Assembly: GCF_016807805.1 (NCBI RefSeq)
Contig: NZ_CP063362.1
Location: 806,001-870,000 of the forward strand
Source: Xanthobacter dioxanivorans
GTDB taxonomy: Bacteria > Pseudomonadota > Alphaproteobacteria > Rhizobiales > Xanthobacteraceae
Reading direction: 5' to 3'
Length of the DNA: 64,000 nucleotides
Shown here: piece by piece, positions 40,160 to 47,987 of the stretch
Position numbering within the stretch: position 1 is the stretch's first letter
Layout of the letters: every line of letters begins with the position of its first letter
Notes under the pieces: generated by a model
Database searches by the model: none
What the model was told of the DNA's origin: nothing
Seen by the model: only the letters and a program-made list of their open reading frames with translations
Translations under genes and position numbers: made by a program

Positions 40160-41023
40160 CTATTTCACCAGATGGGGGTGGGGCGGCGTCTCGGCGAGCC
40201 GGGCGCCGCGGAAGGTCAGCGCCCGGCTCACCGCCTTGGCGATGACCAGGGCGCGGGCGTCGAGCCCGGTCCAGTCGGCGCCACGGCCGCGGGGGTCGAT
40301 CTCCAGCAGCTTCACCCCCGCCGGAACCTCGGTTCCGTCGCGCACGACGCCACGCACCACGCCATCGAACGGCGCGCGAATGGGATCGTTGCCGAGATAG
40401 CCGATGTGGAAATCCTTGAAGACCCGTGTCCCGATCTCGATGGCGGAATGCCAGCGCCCCGGCACCTGGGAATGAACGAAGCGCTCGGCCGCGACCGCGC
40501 CGAGCGGGCGGGCGACCCCGTCGGGCGCGTCGGTCGGCCCGTGCTGGATGATCTGGCCTTCCTTGCCCGGCCGGGTCTCGATGGCCAGGTCGCAATTGGT
40601 GCCGCCGCTGAAGCCGGGACCGAGGCCGATGGTGAGCCGGGCGAGGCGGCGCAGGTCCGGCGTCACCTGGTACTTGTTCATCCGCGCATCCACCAGCAGG
40701 TCGATGGAGCCGAGCACGATGAGGTCCAGAAGGCCGAGATTGGTCACCATCACACCATTGCGGGCAAGGCCCGCGCGCACCCCCACGCCGGTGTCTGCGC
40801 GCTCGGCGCGCACGCCGTCGACGCTGGCGCTGTCCTCGAACAGCGCGTCGTGAAACGCCATCTTGCGACGGATCACCGGCGGCATCGGATCGTGCGACAG
40901 CACGACCCCGTAACCGGCCCGGTGGAGCTCGATGGCGACGGCCGACGCGATCTCGTTCGTGCCGAGTATCGTCGCGAAGGCGGGATTCATCCGCCCCCGG
41001 CCCGGCTGTTGCAATTCGCTCAT
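40160..41023 (-). CDS. YqeB-type molybdenum-hydroxylase maturation protein
   Basis: A 287-residue protein resembling the EF2563/YqeB family of selenium-dependent molybdenum hydroxylase maturation: TILGTNEIASAVAIELHRAGYGV is the Rossmann-like start, MPPVIRRKMAFHDALFEDSA follows, and the central IVLGSIDLLVDARMNK and GLGPGFSGGTNCDLAIETRPG are family marks. It may help load Mo or S, in line with FeMo-cofactor synthesis. The start at 41023 is behind a sigma-54 promoter; the longer frame to 41119 overlaps that promoter. Confidence 0.75.
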   Translation of the reverse strand: MSELQQPGRGRMNPAFATILGTNEIASAVAIELHRAGYGVVLSHDPMPPVIRRKMAFHDALFEDSASVDGVRAERADTGVGVRAGLARNGVMVTNLGLLDLIVLGSIDLLVDARMNKYQVTPDLRRLARLTIGLGPGFSGGTNCDLAIETRPGKEGQIIQHGPTDAPDGVARPLGAVAAERFVHSQVPGRWHSAIEIGTRVFKDFHIGYLGNDPIRAPFDGVVRGVVRDGTEVPAGVKLLEIDPRGRGADWTGLDARALVIAKAVSRALTFRGARLAETPPHPHLVK

Positions 41024-41057
41024 GACTGGTCTCGCTTCCTTGGGGCGACAAAATGTA

Positions 41058-41073
41058 AGCAAGAGGCGGGCCG
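41058..41073 (-). promoter_or_regulatory. Sigma-54 promoter of the yqeB-TPR-sufT unit
   Basis: Read on the minus strand CGGCCCGCCTCTTGCT, GG-N10-GC with TTGCT at -12, 35 bp before the YqeB start. Confidence 0.7.
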
Positions 41074-41220
41074 ATTGGAGGAAATTCAGACAGCGGCGCC
41101 GATTTCGCCGCCCGCGCACCGCGGGACTCTCCCGGCGCCCGTTCAGCCCGCTTGGGAATAGCTGGAGCGGGGATCACCGCCGCAGGGATGGGCGGGTTCG
41201 GAACGCGGCGCGACGGCACC

Positions 41221-41236
41221 TGTCGGTTTTGCGACA
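41221..41236. promoter_or_regulatory. NifA site shared by divergent units
   Basis: TGT-CGGTTTTGCG-ACA between the leftward promoter (41058-41073) and the rightward promoter (41369-41384), about 140 bp from each. Confidence 0.7.
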
Positions 41237-41368
41237 GGTTCGCGGCGCCCACGGGCTTTGGTTGAGGTCGGCACGGGCCGCGCTTCACCGCGTGAAGCAG
41301 GCGGAACGCCCCGCGCCCGGGACGACCTGCGGGCGGGCAACGCGCGCCCCGGAACACGCCGCCGCACT

Positions 41369-41384
41369 TGGTTTCTCCCTTGCA
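41369..41384 (+). promoter_or_regulatory. Sigma-54 promoter of bolA-grxD
   Basis: TGGTTTCTCCCTTGCA, with GG-N10-GC spacing and a perfect TTGCA, 31 bp before the bolA ATG. Confidence 0.7.
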
Positions 41385-41415
41385 TGGCGCCGTGCGAAGC
41401 AAAGGAGACAGCGCG

Positions 41416-41649
41416 ATGGCAATGGCCGCAACCGAGATCGAGCGCCTCGTCAAGGAAGCCCTTCCGGGGTCGCAGGTGGTGATCATCGATCTCGCCGGAG
41501 ACGGAGATCACTACGCGGCGCGGATCACGTCCGACGCCTTCAAGGGCAAGAGCCGCGTGCAGCAGCACCAGATGGTCTATGCCGCGCTACAGGGGCATAT
41601 GGGCGGTACGCTGCATGCCCTGAAGCTGGAAACCCTGGTTCCCAAGTAG
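41416..41649 (+). CDS. bolA: BolA-family protein
   Basis: A 77-residue BolA/YrbA (IbaG)-type protein: EIERLVKEALPGSQVVIIDLAGDGDHYAARITSD, then FKGKSRVQQHQMVYAALQG with the conserved His of the FxGxSxvqrHqmV motif. BolA proteins form [2Fe-2S]-bridged pairs with monothiol glutaredoxins, and grxD follows 60 bp later. The unit has a sigma-54 promoter, so this pair is probably for Fe-S supply to nitrogenase. Confidence 0.9.
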   Translation: MAMAATEIERLVKEALPGSQVVIIDLAGDGDHYAARITSDAFKGKSRVQQHQMVYAALQGHMGGTLHALKLETLVPK

Positions 41650-41709
41650 AGCATTCCACGGACTCATCTACGTTTTCACCGCCATATTCTTTGAAACGGA
41701 GTTCTTGCC

Positions 41710-42042
41710 ATGGCCAATGCAGCCGAACGCATCGAAGACATCATCGCGTCGAGCGACGTGGTGCTTTTCATGAAGGGCGTGCCCGCCGCGCCGCAATGCG
41801 GCTTCTCCGCCGCGGTCGTCCAGGTGCTCGCCCAGGTGGGTGTGCCCTACCGCGCCGTGGACGTCCTGCAGGACTTCGAGGTCCGCGAGGCCATCAAGGC
41901 CTATTCCAACTGGCCGACCATTCCGCAGCTCTACGTCAAGGGCGAGTTCGTGGGCGGTTGCGATATCGTGCGCGAGATGTTCCAGGCCGGAGAACTCACG
42001 GCCCTGATCGCCGACAAGGGCGTGGCCGCGCCCGTCGCCTGA
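41710..42042 (+). CDS. grxD: Monothiol glutaredoxin (CGFS type)
   Basis: Grx4-type glutaredoxin, 110 residues, which carries [2Fe-2S] clusters with glutathione. The CGFS active site is in [15 protein letters not shown], with [20 protein letters not shown] for glutathione and cis-Pro binding. It is paired with the bolA gene, a known Fe-S delivery pair. Confidence 0.94.
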   Translation: MANAAERIEDIIASSDVVLFMKGVPAAPQCGFSAAVVQVLAQVGVPYRAVDVLQDFEVREAIKAYSNWPTIPQLYVKGEFVGGCDIVREMFQAGELTALIADKGVAAPVA

Positions 42043-42512
42043 TACCAGACCTGGGGGCGGTGGGCTTGACGCATCAAGCATCGCCCCCAGGTCATGCCCG
42101 CGCGGCACTGGAGCGAAACCCGCTTCTTGGGAGCGAAACCCACTTGGCGTCGATCGCGGACCGAGGCCGATGGCATGAGCCCCGATCCGATCGAAAAAGC
42201 CCGCCCAGCTGCTGCAGGGCGGGCTTTTTCCTGTCCGCTCACGGATGGCGCCAAGGCGCTTCCGGCGCACGCCGGGTGAGAGGAAATCCTCACCCGCAAG
42301 AAAACGAGATGAAAGAAACGAAATGACAGAACACGAGATGCGCGATTAACGGCGGGCAGCCGCCTTTGCCCGCCACGGACACGAACCGGGGACGAGCGCC
42401 CATTCCGGCAATGCCAACGGCCTCCTGCAAAAAACGGGGCAGGAGGCCGTCGATTACGTAATTGCCCGGATTGCGCCGGGCACACGGCCCGGCTTGAATA
42501 TGCCCGTACTGA
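42043..42512. other. Gene-free region with terminators
   Basis: About 470 bp between converging units. It holds the bidirectional terminator at 42194-42229 and a hairpin at 42419-42448 (GGCCTCCTGC / GCAGGAGGCC) placed to end the leftward nifB operon. No gene found. Confidence 0.6.
42194..42229. terminator. Bidirectional rho-independent terminator
   Basis: AAAAAGCCCGCCC - AGCTGCTGCA - GGGCGGGCTTTTT, 150 bp past grxD. The A and T runs flank the stem on both sides. Confidence 0.9.
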
Positions 42513-42737
42513 TCAGGCGGCCTTCGCCGCTGATTCCACCTTGAGCGCGTCGACGCTGGCGCGATCCAGACGGAAAACCCCGCGGCCACCGGCAAGCGCC
42601 TGATAGGTATCCGCAGCGCGGTAGGAGAGGAAATTGAACCAATCCTGGGGATCCAGTCCCGCAGGGCGTTCGCTGATCTCGACGATCGTCCCGTTGGGGG
42701 CGAACCGCGCGTGAATAATGACCTTTTCCGCGTCCAT
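42513..42737 (-). CDS. Small unknown protein at the end of the nifB operon
   Basis: A 74-residue protein, MDAEKVIIHARFAPNGTIVE, with LDPQDWFNFLSYRAADTYQALAGGRGVFRL. It starts at 42737 behind GGAGAAG. It lies 350 bp from the cysteine-free ferredoxin-like gene, so it may have its own promoter. The mix of beta and helix recalls small domain adaptors. No family named. Confidence 0.7.
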   Translation of the reverse strand: MDAEKVIIHARFAPNGTIVEISERPAGLDPQDWFNFLSYRAADTYQALAGGRGVFRLDRASVDALKVESAAKAA

Positions 42738-43089
42738 CGTACTTCTCCACGTTTGCCCTCGTCGCGAACCGGCAGATCCCCATCCCCTTTTCGCGGCGAC
42801 CTGAAAAACCAAAAATATGCGTCCGGCGACCCGGCTCGTCCGTGCCGAACGAACGCGATCTCCTTGCCGCCCTGCCGTCTCGACGGCGGGGCGCTTCTTC
42901 TTTCCCCGGGCGCCTAGCGGCTCCGCCGGCGCTTGTCCGCCGCGGCTTGGCTGCACGCTCCTGCAAGCCCTTCCTGCAAGCCCTGCCCTGCAAGCCCTGC
43001 GCTGACCCGAACCCCTCGCTCGCCAGGGCGCTTTCCGCCGCCGGCCCCGAAAGCGCCTCTGCCCGCCTTGGGCAAAGGCGCTCGCGTGA
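42738..43089. other. Intergenic region with short tandem repeats
   Basis: About 350 bp without a gene. Three near-tandem copies of CCTGCAAGCCC lie between 42960 and 43000. No clear promoter seen. Confidence 0.45.
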
Positions 43090-43404
43090 TCAGAGGCCGG
43101 AGAACTCGCCCAGCAGCTCCACCGTCACATTTTCGGTGCCGAGCACGGTGACGTGCTTGGCCAGGCGAGACTTCGAGCTGACGCCCACGATCGCGTCCAG
43201 CGCCTCGTTCTCCTCGCGCGTGGTCTTGGACAGGCCCTTGCGGCCCTCCTGAATATAGACGTGGGAAGCACCGCCGTCCTTGTCAGACTTCTGCTTCTCC
43301 GCCAGACCCGGCTCGACGGTGATGAGCGCCTCGAGGAGGTTCGTCCCCTCTGCGACCTCGGTGGTCTTACCGATGGGCATAACCTTCAACGTAACCGTGG
43401 ACAT
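43090..43404 (-). CDS. 2Fe-2S ferredoxin-like protein without cysteines
   Basis: A 104-residue protein with the plan of a plant/adrenodoxin-type [2Fe-2S] ferredoxin: VTLKVMPIGKTTEVAEGTNLLEALI, then the region that normally binds the cluster, SHVYIQEGRKGLSKTTREENEAL, and SRLAKHVTVLGTENVTVEL. The loop EKQKSDKDGGASHVYI replaces the C-x4-C-x2-C loop, and SRLAKH stands where SRLACQ holds the fourth Cys. The protein has no Cys at all. The start at 43404 follows AGGAG. It is the next-to-last gene of the nifB operon. Confidence 0.85.
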   Translation of the reverse strand: MSTVTLKVMPIGKTTEVAEGTNLLEALITVEPGLAEKQKSDKDGGASHVYIQEGRKGLSKTTREENEALDAIVGVSSKSRLAKHVTVLGTENVTVELLGEFSGL

Positions 43405-43456
43405 CAAAAACTCCTGTCGTTTCTGCTTTTGTGATTGGGTGCGCTCTTCTTTGCCT

Positions 43457-44662
43457 TCAGTAGATGGCGGCGCCCGCCCCTACATTGATCGAGGCATCCT
43501 TCATCGTTGCGACGATGAACTCGATTTCATCCTCCGAGAGATGCGTATGGAACGGCAGGGCGACCGCCCGGTCCGCTACCTTCTCGGTCACCAGGAAATC
43601 CCCCCGCCGATAGCCGAGGTCGAAATAATGGCGCTGCAGGTGCAGCGGATTGCTGTAGGCAACGGATTCCACCTTCTCCAACTTGAGGTCGTCGACGATG
43701 GAGTCGCGGCTCGACTTGGAGAAGCGGGTGCCGAGGTGCACCACATAAAGGAACCAGTTCACCTCGGTGACGTCCGGCCCGATGAAGGGATCCTTGATGC
43801 CCTCGAAGGACTGCACGTACTTCAGGTAGAGATGCTCTACCGTGTGCCGCTGCTCGAGGATTTCCTCCACCCGCCGCAGCTGGGTGAGGCCGAGAGCCGC
43901 GGACACGTCGCTCATGGCGCCCTGGTAGGGCGCGGTCATGCTGACCACCACCGACGAGCGCTCGTCGGGCCGGTGGGAGCGGAACCGCCTGAGGGCCACG
44001 GCGACATCGATGTCGTCGGTCACCACCATGCCGCCCTCGCCGCACACCAGCGGGAACGGCTGTGAGAAATCGAACACGGACGTGTCGCCGAACGTTCCAA
44101 CGAGGGCGCCCTTGTAGCGCGAGCCGATGGCCTCGGTGGAATCCTCGATGAGCGCCACCCGGTGCTTGCTCGCGAGCTCGCGAAAGGCGGCCCAGGGCGC
44201 GGGGTGCCCGTTGGTGTTGCCGGCGACGATGGCCTTGGTCTTTTCGGTGATCTTCGCCTCGGCCTTCTCGGGCACGAGGGTGCCGGCCCAGTAGTCGATG
44301 TCGGCGAACACCGGCCGGGCGCCGGAAAGGCTGATGGCGTGCACCGTCTCGCGGAAGGAGTAGGGCGCGCACACCACCTCGTCGCCCGGCCCGATGCCAT
44401 AGGCCTTCAGCGTGTAGAGCAGGCCCAGGGTGCCGCTGGGCACCGCCACCGCATATTTGCGCCCGAGATAGGCCGCGAACTCGGCCTCGAACGCCTCCGC
44501 CGTCGGGCCGCTGGACAGCCGGGGCGCCTGCAGGGCGTTGCTCACCGCCTCCAGCTCGGCGACGGTGATGTCGGGATCCGACAACAGGATGTTCGTATCC
44601 TCGCCGCCGTCGCCCTCGACGTCGGTAAGGTCCATGTCGGCGATGAGGTCGAAGTCGCTCAT
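43457..44662 (-). CDS. DegT/DnrJ/EryC1-fold protein lacking the PLP lysine
   Basis: A 401-residue protein of the DegT/DnrJ/EryC1/StrS aminotransferase fold: LQAPRLSSGPTAEAFEAEFA, AVPSGTLGLLYTLKA, IEDSTEAIGSRYKG and CGEGGMVVTDD follow the family order. In sugar aminotransferases the segment before GEGG is FSFHxxKxxxxGEGG; here it is VFDFSQPFPLVCGEGG, so Phe takes the place of the catalytic Lys. It cannot form the usual internal aldimine. It is preceded by the 44662 gene, whose stop overlaps its start. Confidence 0.85.
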   Translation of the reverse strand: MSDFDLIADMDLTDVEGDGGEDTNILLSDPDITVAELEAVSNALQAPRLSSGPTAEAFEAEFAAYLGRKYAVAVPSGTLGLLYTLKAYGIGPGDEVVCAPYSFRETVHAISLSGARPVFADIDYWAGTLVPEKAEAKITEKTKAIVAGNTNGHPAPWAAFRELASKHRVALIEDSTEAIGSRYKGALVGTFGDTSVFDFSQPFPLVCGEGGMVVTDDIDVAVALRRFRSHRPDERSSVVVSMTAPYQGAMSDVSAALGLTQLRRVEEILEQRHTVEHLYLKYVQSFEGIKDPFIGPDVTEVNWFLYVVHLGTRFSKSSRDSIVDDLKLEKVESVAYSNPLHLQRHYFDLGYRRGDFLVTEKVADRAVALPFHTHLSEDEIEFIVATMKDASINVGAGAAIY

Positions 44663-44925
44663 CACGCGCTCCGCCGGGCAAGGATGACGCCGGTCGCGCG
44701 GCCCGGATCGGAGGTGATGTGGGCGCAGTGGTCGGCGGTGTCGAGCAGGTGGATGTCGAAGCGGGAGTAGGTGCGGAAGGGATCTTCCGTCACATCGGAG
44801 GCGTCGCACTGGGTCCACGAGAGCGTGGGGAAGCGGCGCCGCAGCTCGGCGAACACCGGCACCGAAGCATCCTCCACGGTGAGGAGCTTCTCGATCTCGC
44901 TGAGGTCGTTGTCGCTCAAGCCCAT
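44662..44925 (-). CDS. Small unknown nif-operon protein
   Basis: An 87-residue protein, MGLSDNDLSEIEKLLTVEDA, then PVFAELRRRFPTLSWTQCDASDV and DIHLLDTADHCAHITSDPG. The last segments recall a small beta-sheet domain with two Cys and a His. Its stop TGA overlaps the ATG of the DegT-fold gene (TGATG), so the two are coupled. A nif-associated family without known function. Confidence 0.75.
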   Translation of the reverse strand: MGLSDNDLSEIEKLLTVEDASVPVFAELRRRFPTLSWTQCDASDVTEDPFRTYSRFDIHLLDTADHCAHITSDPGRATGVILARRSA

Positions 44926-45000
44926 GACTTTACCTCTCCCTTGCCGGCGGACTGACGCATCCCCGCCAATGTGGCGGGGGAAGACAGGCCCCATGCAGGA

Positions 45001-45366
45001 TCATTGCCAAAACTTGCGCTCGCTATCGTCGTTGAGGAGATCCAGCACTTCCTTCAGCCGCTCGTGCGTGCTGTCGAGCTCCCAGACGCGCGTCCCGTGG
45101 TTCTTGCGGAACAGCTGCCACTCCCCCTGCTCCCCGTCGAACAGCATCAGGGCGATGTCCACGACGCCGCCCTCCGGATCGATGTTGCGCGAGCAGCACG
45201 CGCTCTCGATGCGATAGCCCCCGTCCGTGGCGAGCACGCGCGGGGTCACATAGCGATAGCGCTTGCGCGCCTTGATCGCGCGCTCGATGCGCTTCCTGTC
45301 GAGATCGTTCGGATGAGCGGGCAGCCTCATCGCCGATGTCTCTTTCAAGGCGAGCGCGACCCGCAT
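45001..45366 (-). CDS. DUF3024-type protein
   Basis: A 121-residue protein with HPNDLDRKRIERAIKARKRYRYVTPRV (a basic helix) and VVDIALMLFDGEQGEWQLFRKNH. This is the layout of the DUF3024 family found beside nifZ and nifB. Function unknown. I used the start at 45366; a Met at 45330 is an alternative. It is 10 bp after nifZ. Confidence 0.7.
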   Translation of the reverse strand: MRVALALKETSAMRLPAHPNDLDRKRIERAIKARKRYRYVTPRVLATDGGYRIESACCSRNIDPEGGVVDIALMLFDGEQGEWQLFRKNHGTRVWELDSTHERLKEVLDLLNDDSERKFWQ

Positions 45367-45376
45367 GACGGCCGCC

Positions 45377-45619
45377 TCAAAGGGGAATGATTTCTTCCTC
45401 GAGGCATCCCACCACGAGGCGCTCGGAAAACTCGATCAGGTAGATCGGGGTGTTGGTGTCGGTGTGGCTTCCCACCTGCACGATCTCGCCGGTGGTGCCG
45501 AGGCCGACCAGGAGCGCCTCCTCCGGCACGTCCGGATAGGATCCGTCGTTGTAGAGGTCGATCAGGGTCTTCACCTTCTGACCCCATTGATACTTGGGAA
45601 GACGCGGCTCCAGAATCAT
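45377..45619 (-). CDS. nifZ: NifZ domain protein, first copy
   Basis: An 80-residue NifZ domain protein, which helps form the P-cluster of the MoFe protein. The fold blocks are PKYQWGQKVKTLIDLYNDGSYPDV and GTTGEIVQVGSHTDTNTPIYLIEF (a KOW-like beta barrel). It begins 5 bp from a second NifZ gene. It is shorter than the Azotobacter protein because only the core is kept. Confidence 0.9.
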   Translation of the reverse strand: MILEPRLPKYQWGQKVKTLIDLYNDGSYPDVPEEALLVGLGTTGEIVQVGSHTDTNTPIYLIEFSERLVVGCLEEEIIPL

Positions 45620-45624
45620 GCTCT

Positions 45625-45942
45625 TCAGGCTCCAGGCACGGCGGGCAGGGGAATGTCTTCTTCCTCACGCGGGATCGCGCTTTCCAGCTCCTTGCGCTTC
45701 ATCCCCACGCGATTTCCACTTTCAGTGAATTCGACACCGTAGATGTAGAATTGCTGCAGGAAGGTGCCAATGGACACCACGTATCCGATCTCGCCCTTCC
45801 GGGCGAGGATTTCACCGATTTCCTTGCCCGCATAGGTTCCGTCGTTACGGATGACCCGCTTGGCCTTCACCTTCTCGCCGAAGTTGAAATATGGCGGCTC
45901 GGAGACTTCGACCACATCACTGTCACGGACGATGTTGCTCAT
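45625..45942 (-). CDS. nifZ: NifZ domain protein, second copy
   Basis: A 105-residue NifZ: PPYFNFGEKVKAKRVIRNDGTYAG, then KGEIGYVVSIGTFLQQFYIYGVEF, the same blocks as its neighbour. The acidic tail (REEEDIPLP) differs. It overlaps the LRV gene by 4 bp, and the other NifZ starts 5 bp later. Confidence 0.92.
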   Translation of the reverse strand: MSNIVRDSDVVEVSEPPYFNFGEKVKAKRVIRNDGTYAGKEIGEILARKGEIGYVVSIGTFLQQFYIYGVEFTESGNRVGMKRKELESAIPREEEDIPLPAVPGA

Positions 45943-46712
45943 AGCGGCATCTCCCTTGCTAGCTCCCCTCCCGCCCTGCGGGAGCGGGCGACCTCGCGCA
46001 CGAAGTCGTCGTCGTCGTCGATCAGCTGGGACACCTGGGCCGGCGAAATGCGGCTCGCCACCTCGTAGCGCACGCGCCAGTCGGGATCGCAGAGGAGCGC
46101 GGATAGCAGGTCCGGCGCGAGGCGCTGCGCCACCTCCAGCCGCACCGCCGGGCTCGGGTCGTTCACCATGCACAGGAGCCATTCTCCCGGCAGACGCTTG
46201 GCGACCACCCGGCGCACCTCCGCCTCCGGATCGTCCACCATGCGCGACAGGAGCGGCGGCGCGAGCCGGCGCGCCACCACCAGGCGGACGTAATAGTCCT
46301 CGTCCGCCATCATGGGCGTGAGGTCCGCATCCTCCAGCAGCGACACGATGCGGATGCGCACCTCCCGGTGCGGATCGGTGCGCAGCGGCAGGATCTTGCT
46401 CTTCGGCAGCCGGCGGGCCGCGTTCCAGCGCACCGTCTCCTCCGGATCCTTGAGGAGCTGCGGCAGCACGAACACGTCCGCGTGCTTGGCCGCGATCGCC
46501 CGCACCTCGAAATGCTCGTGCCGCACATAGGAATTGGCGAGCTTCGGGTTCCAGTTGAAGAAGCGGTCGATGCGCCGGGCGTAGCGGTCGTTCACGCACG
46601 CCCGACGCAGCTGGCACTTGCCCGCGCCCAGCAGATCCTGGTGGGCGCACGAGGAGCAATCGACGTCTTCCCCGAGCCAGGTCTTGGCCTCGTCGATGTC
46701 GTCTTCAGTCAT
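45939..46712 (-). CDS. LRV iron-sulfur protein, second copy
   Basis: A 257-residue protein with the same layout as 31952-32764: a four-Cys module DCSSCAHQDLLGAGKCQLRRAC for a [4Fe-4S] cluster and then repeats such as DPEETVRWNAARRL, DPHREVRIRIVSLL and DPDWRVRYEVASRI. It overlaps nifZ (ATGA) and the TPR gene. Its role is unknown, but position inside the nifB operon ties it to cofactor work. Confidence 0.93.
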   Translation of the reverse strand: MTEDDIDEAKTWLGEDVDCSSCAHQDLLGAGKCQLRRACVNDRYARRIDRFFNWNPKLANSYVRHEHFEVRAIAAKHADVFVLPQLLKDPEETVRWNAARRLPKSKILPLRTDPHREVRIRIVSLLEDADLTPMMADEDYYVRLVVARRLAPPLLSRMVDDPEAEVRRVVAKRLPGEWLLCMVNDPSPAVRLEVAQRLAPDLLSALLCDPDWRVRYEVASRISPAQVSQLIDDDDDFVREVARSRRAGGELAREMPL

Positions 46713-47244
46713 CGTCGTCCTGCCCCGCTCTGTTCAGCACGTCGAGCAAGAGCTTCGCACCGATCTTGTCGGTGGGATCGAGCTCGAGCAGCTTCATCAC
46801 CGCGGCCCGCCCCTCCTCCAGATCGCCGAGGCGCATGTTGAGGTAGGCGTAGCCCTTCAGCGTGAACAGGAAGAAGCGCGGCATCAGCCGGTCGTAGCGC
46901 GAGAATTCGGCGTCGTCCGCCGTCACCTCGCGCCAGTCGGCCGGCAGATTGGTCTCCCGCTGTGCCTTGGCGAGGCACACCCGCGCCACCTCCAGGCATT
47001 CCCGAAGCCGGCCCTTGTAGAAGTAGAAGCGGTAAAGACCGATCAGCACCGCCGCATGACCCGGCGCCAGTGCTTCCGCCTGCCGCAGATGGGCTTCCGC
47101 GACTTCGTCCTGCTGGTAGGAGAGGCCGGCCTCCCAGAGATGGTACTCCGCGTCCTCCGGCAGCCCTCCCCCCATCACGGCGCTCGCAAGGAGCGCGTCC
47201 GGGGTGAGGAAATCCGGTTCGCCATTCACTTGCGAGCCTTGCAT
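46705..47244 (-). CDS. TPR-like protein of the nifB operon
   Basis: A 179-residue helical protein with TPR-like pairs: AEAHLRQAEALAPGHAAVLIGLYRFYFYKGRLRECLEVA, then FTLKGYAYLNMRLGDLEEGRAAVMKLLELDP. It is a paralogue of 39643-40122 (same GxYR/K, YTLKA/FTLKG and LDPT blocks). It overlaps the LRV gene by 8 bp, suggesting they work together. Confidence 0.85.
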   Translation of the reverse strand: MQGSQVNGEPDFLTPDALLASAVMGGGLPEDAEYHLWEAGLSYQQDEVAEAHLRQAEALAPGHAAVLIGLYRFYFYKGRLRECLEVARVCLAKAQRETNLPADWREVTADDAEFSRYDRLMPRFFLFTLKGYAYLNMRLGDLEEGRAAVMKLLELDPTDKIGAKLLLDVLNRAGQDDDD

Positions 47245-47344
47245 TCCCGTCCCCTCGTTTCCCTTTGCGCCCGCACCGTTCCATACACGAGCCGACCGCG
47301 CGCGACGGTCCCGGGCGGCTGCACCGCCTCGGGGCCTTCGCCGC

Positions 47345-47659
47345 TCAGTGCGCGTGCGAGCCGCAGCTGGTCGCCTTGGGATCCTGGAACACCAGGCCGG
47401 TCTTGGCGGCCGTGTCGGTGAAGTCGATGGTCACCCCGTCGAGCAGGAGGCGGCTCTCGGCGGGAAGGAACAGCTTCACGCCATCCTTCTCCACCACCGC
47501 ATCGCCCGGCTGGGGCTCCTTAAGAACGGCGATCTCCGCGTTGAGCCCGGAGCATCCGCCCGGCGTCACGTGCATCCGGAAGCCGGCCGTCGGGCCACCG
47601 TCGGCCATGATCATCATGCGGATGAAGCGCGTGGCCGAACGGGTCATCGTGAAGTTCAT
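47345..47659 (-). CDS. HesB/IscA-like protein of the nifB operon
   Basis: A 104-residue A-type carrier: FRMHVTPGGCSGLNAEIAVL holds the first Cys in GGCSG, VEKDGVKLFLPAESRLLLDG follows, and the C-terminus reads SCGSHAH, with one Cys plus Ser instead of the usual CxC. So it has two of three cysteines, though His could help. It follows the ferredoxin gene by 11 bp. Confidence 0.88.
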   Translation of the reverse strand: MNFTMTRSATRFIRMMIMADGGPTAGFRMHVTPGGCSGLNAEIAVLKEPQPGDAVVEKDGVKLFLPAESRLLLDGVTIDFTDTAAKTGLVFQDPKATSCGSHAH

Positions 47660-47670
47660 CGTCTCTCTCC

Positions 47671-47895
47671 TCACGCGGTGGGCTGGTAACGCGGATACGA
47701 GGTGTCGATCACGCAGGTATCGTCCACCGGGCACACCGCGGCGCACTGCGGCACATCGAAATGGCCGATGCACTCGGTGCACTTCTTCGGGTCGATCACG
47801 AACGTGCCGTTCTTCTCGAAAATGGCCACGTTCGGGCATTCCGGTTCACAGGCCGAGCAGCTGGTGCACTGCGACGCCACGATTTTCAAAGTCAT
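47671..47895 (-). CDS. fdxN: 2[4Fe-4S] ferredoxin
   Basis: A 74-residue bacterial-type ferredoxin: [12 protein letters not shown] and a second motif [19 protein letters not shown] with a longer insert, as in FdxN of nif operons. It probably gives electrons for NifB action or nitrogenase. It is 92 bp downstream of nifB. Confidence 0.92.
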   Translation of the reverse strand: MTLKIVASQCTSCSACEPECPNVAIFEKNGTFVIDPKKCTECIGHFDVPQCAAVCPVDDTCVIDTSYPRYQPTA

Positions 47896-47987
47896 GGGAT
47901 ATTCCTTTGAGGCCCAGAGGCCGTGCCGGTCGGGTCGCGTCGCAACCCGACCGGCAAACGGACGCTCTGCCAGTCAGTGCGGGCCGG

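Noticed and set aside
42960..43000. Three CCTGCAAGCCC copies as CRISPR or direct-repeat element
   Set aside because: Spacers of only 2-4 bp and no cas genes; likely a simple local duplication.
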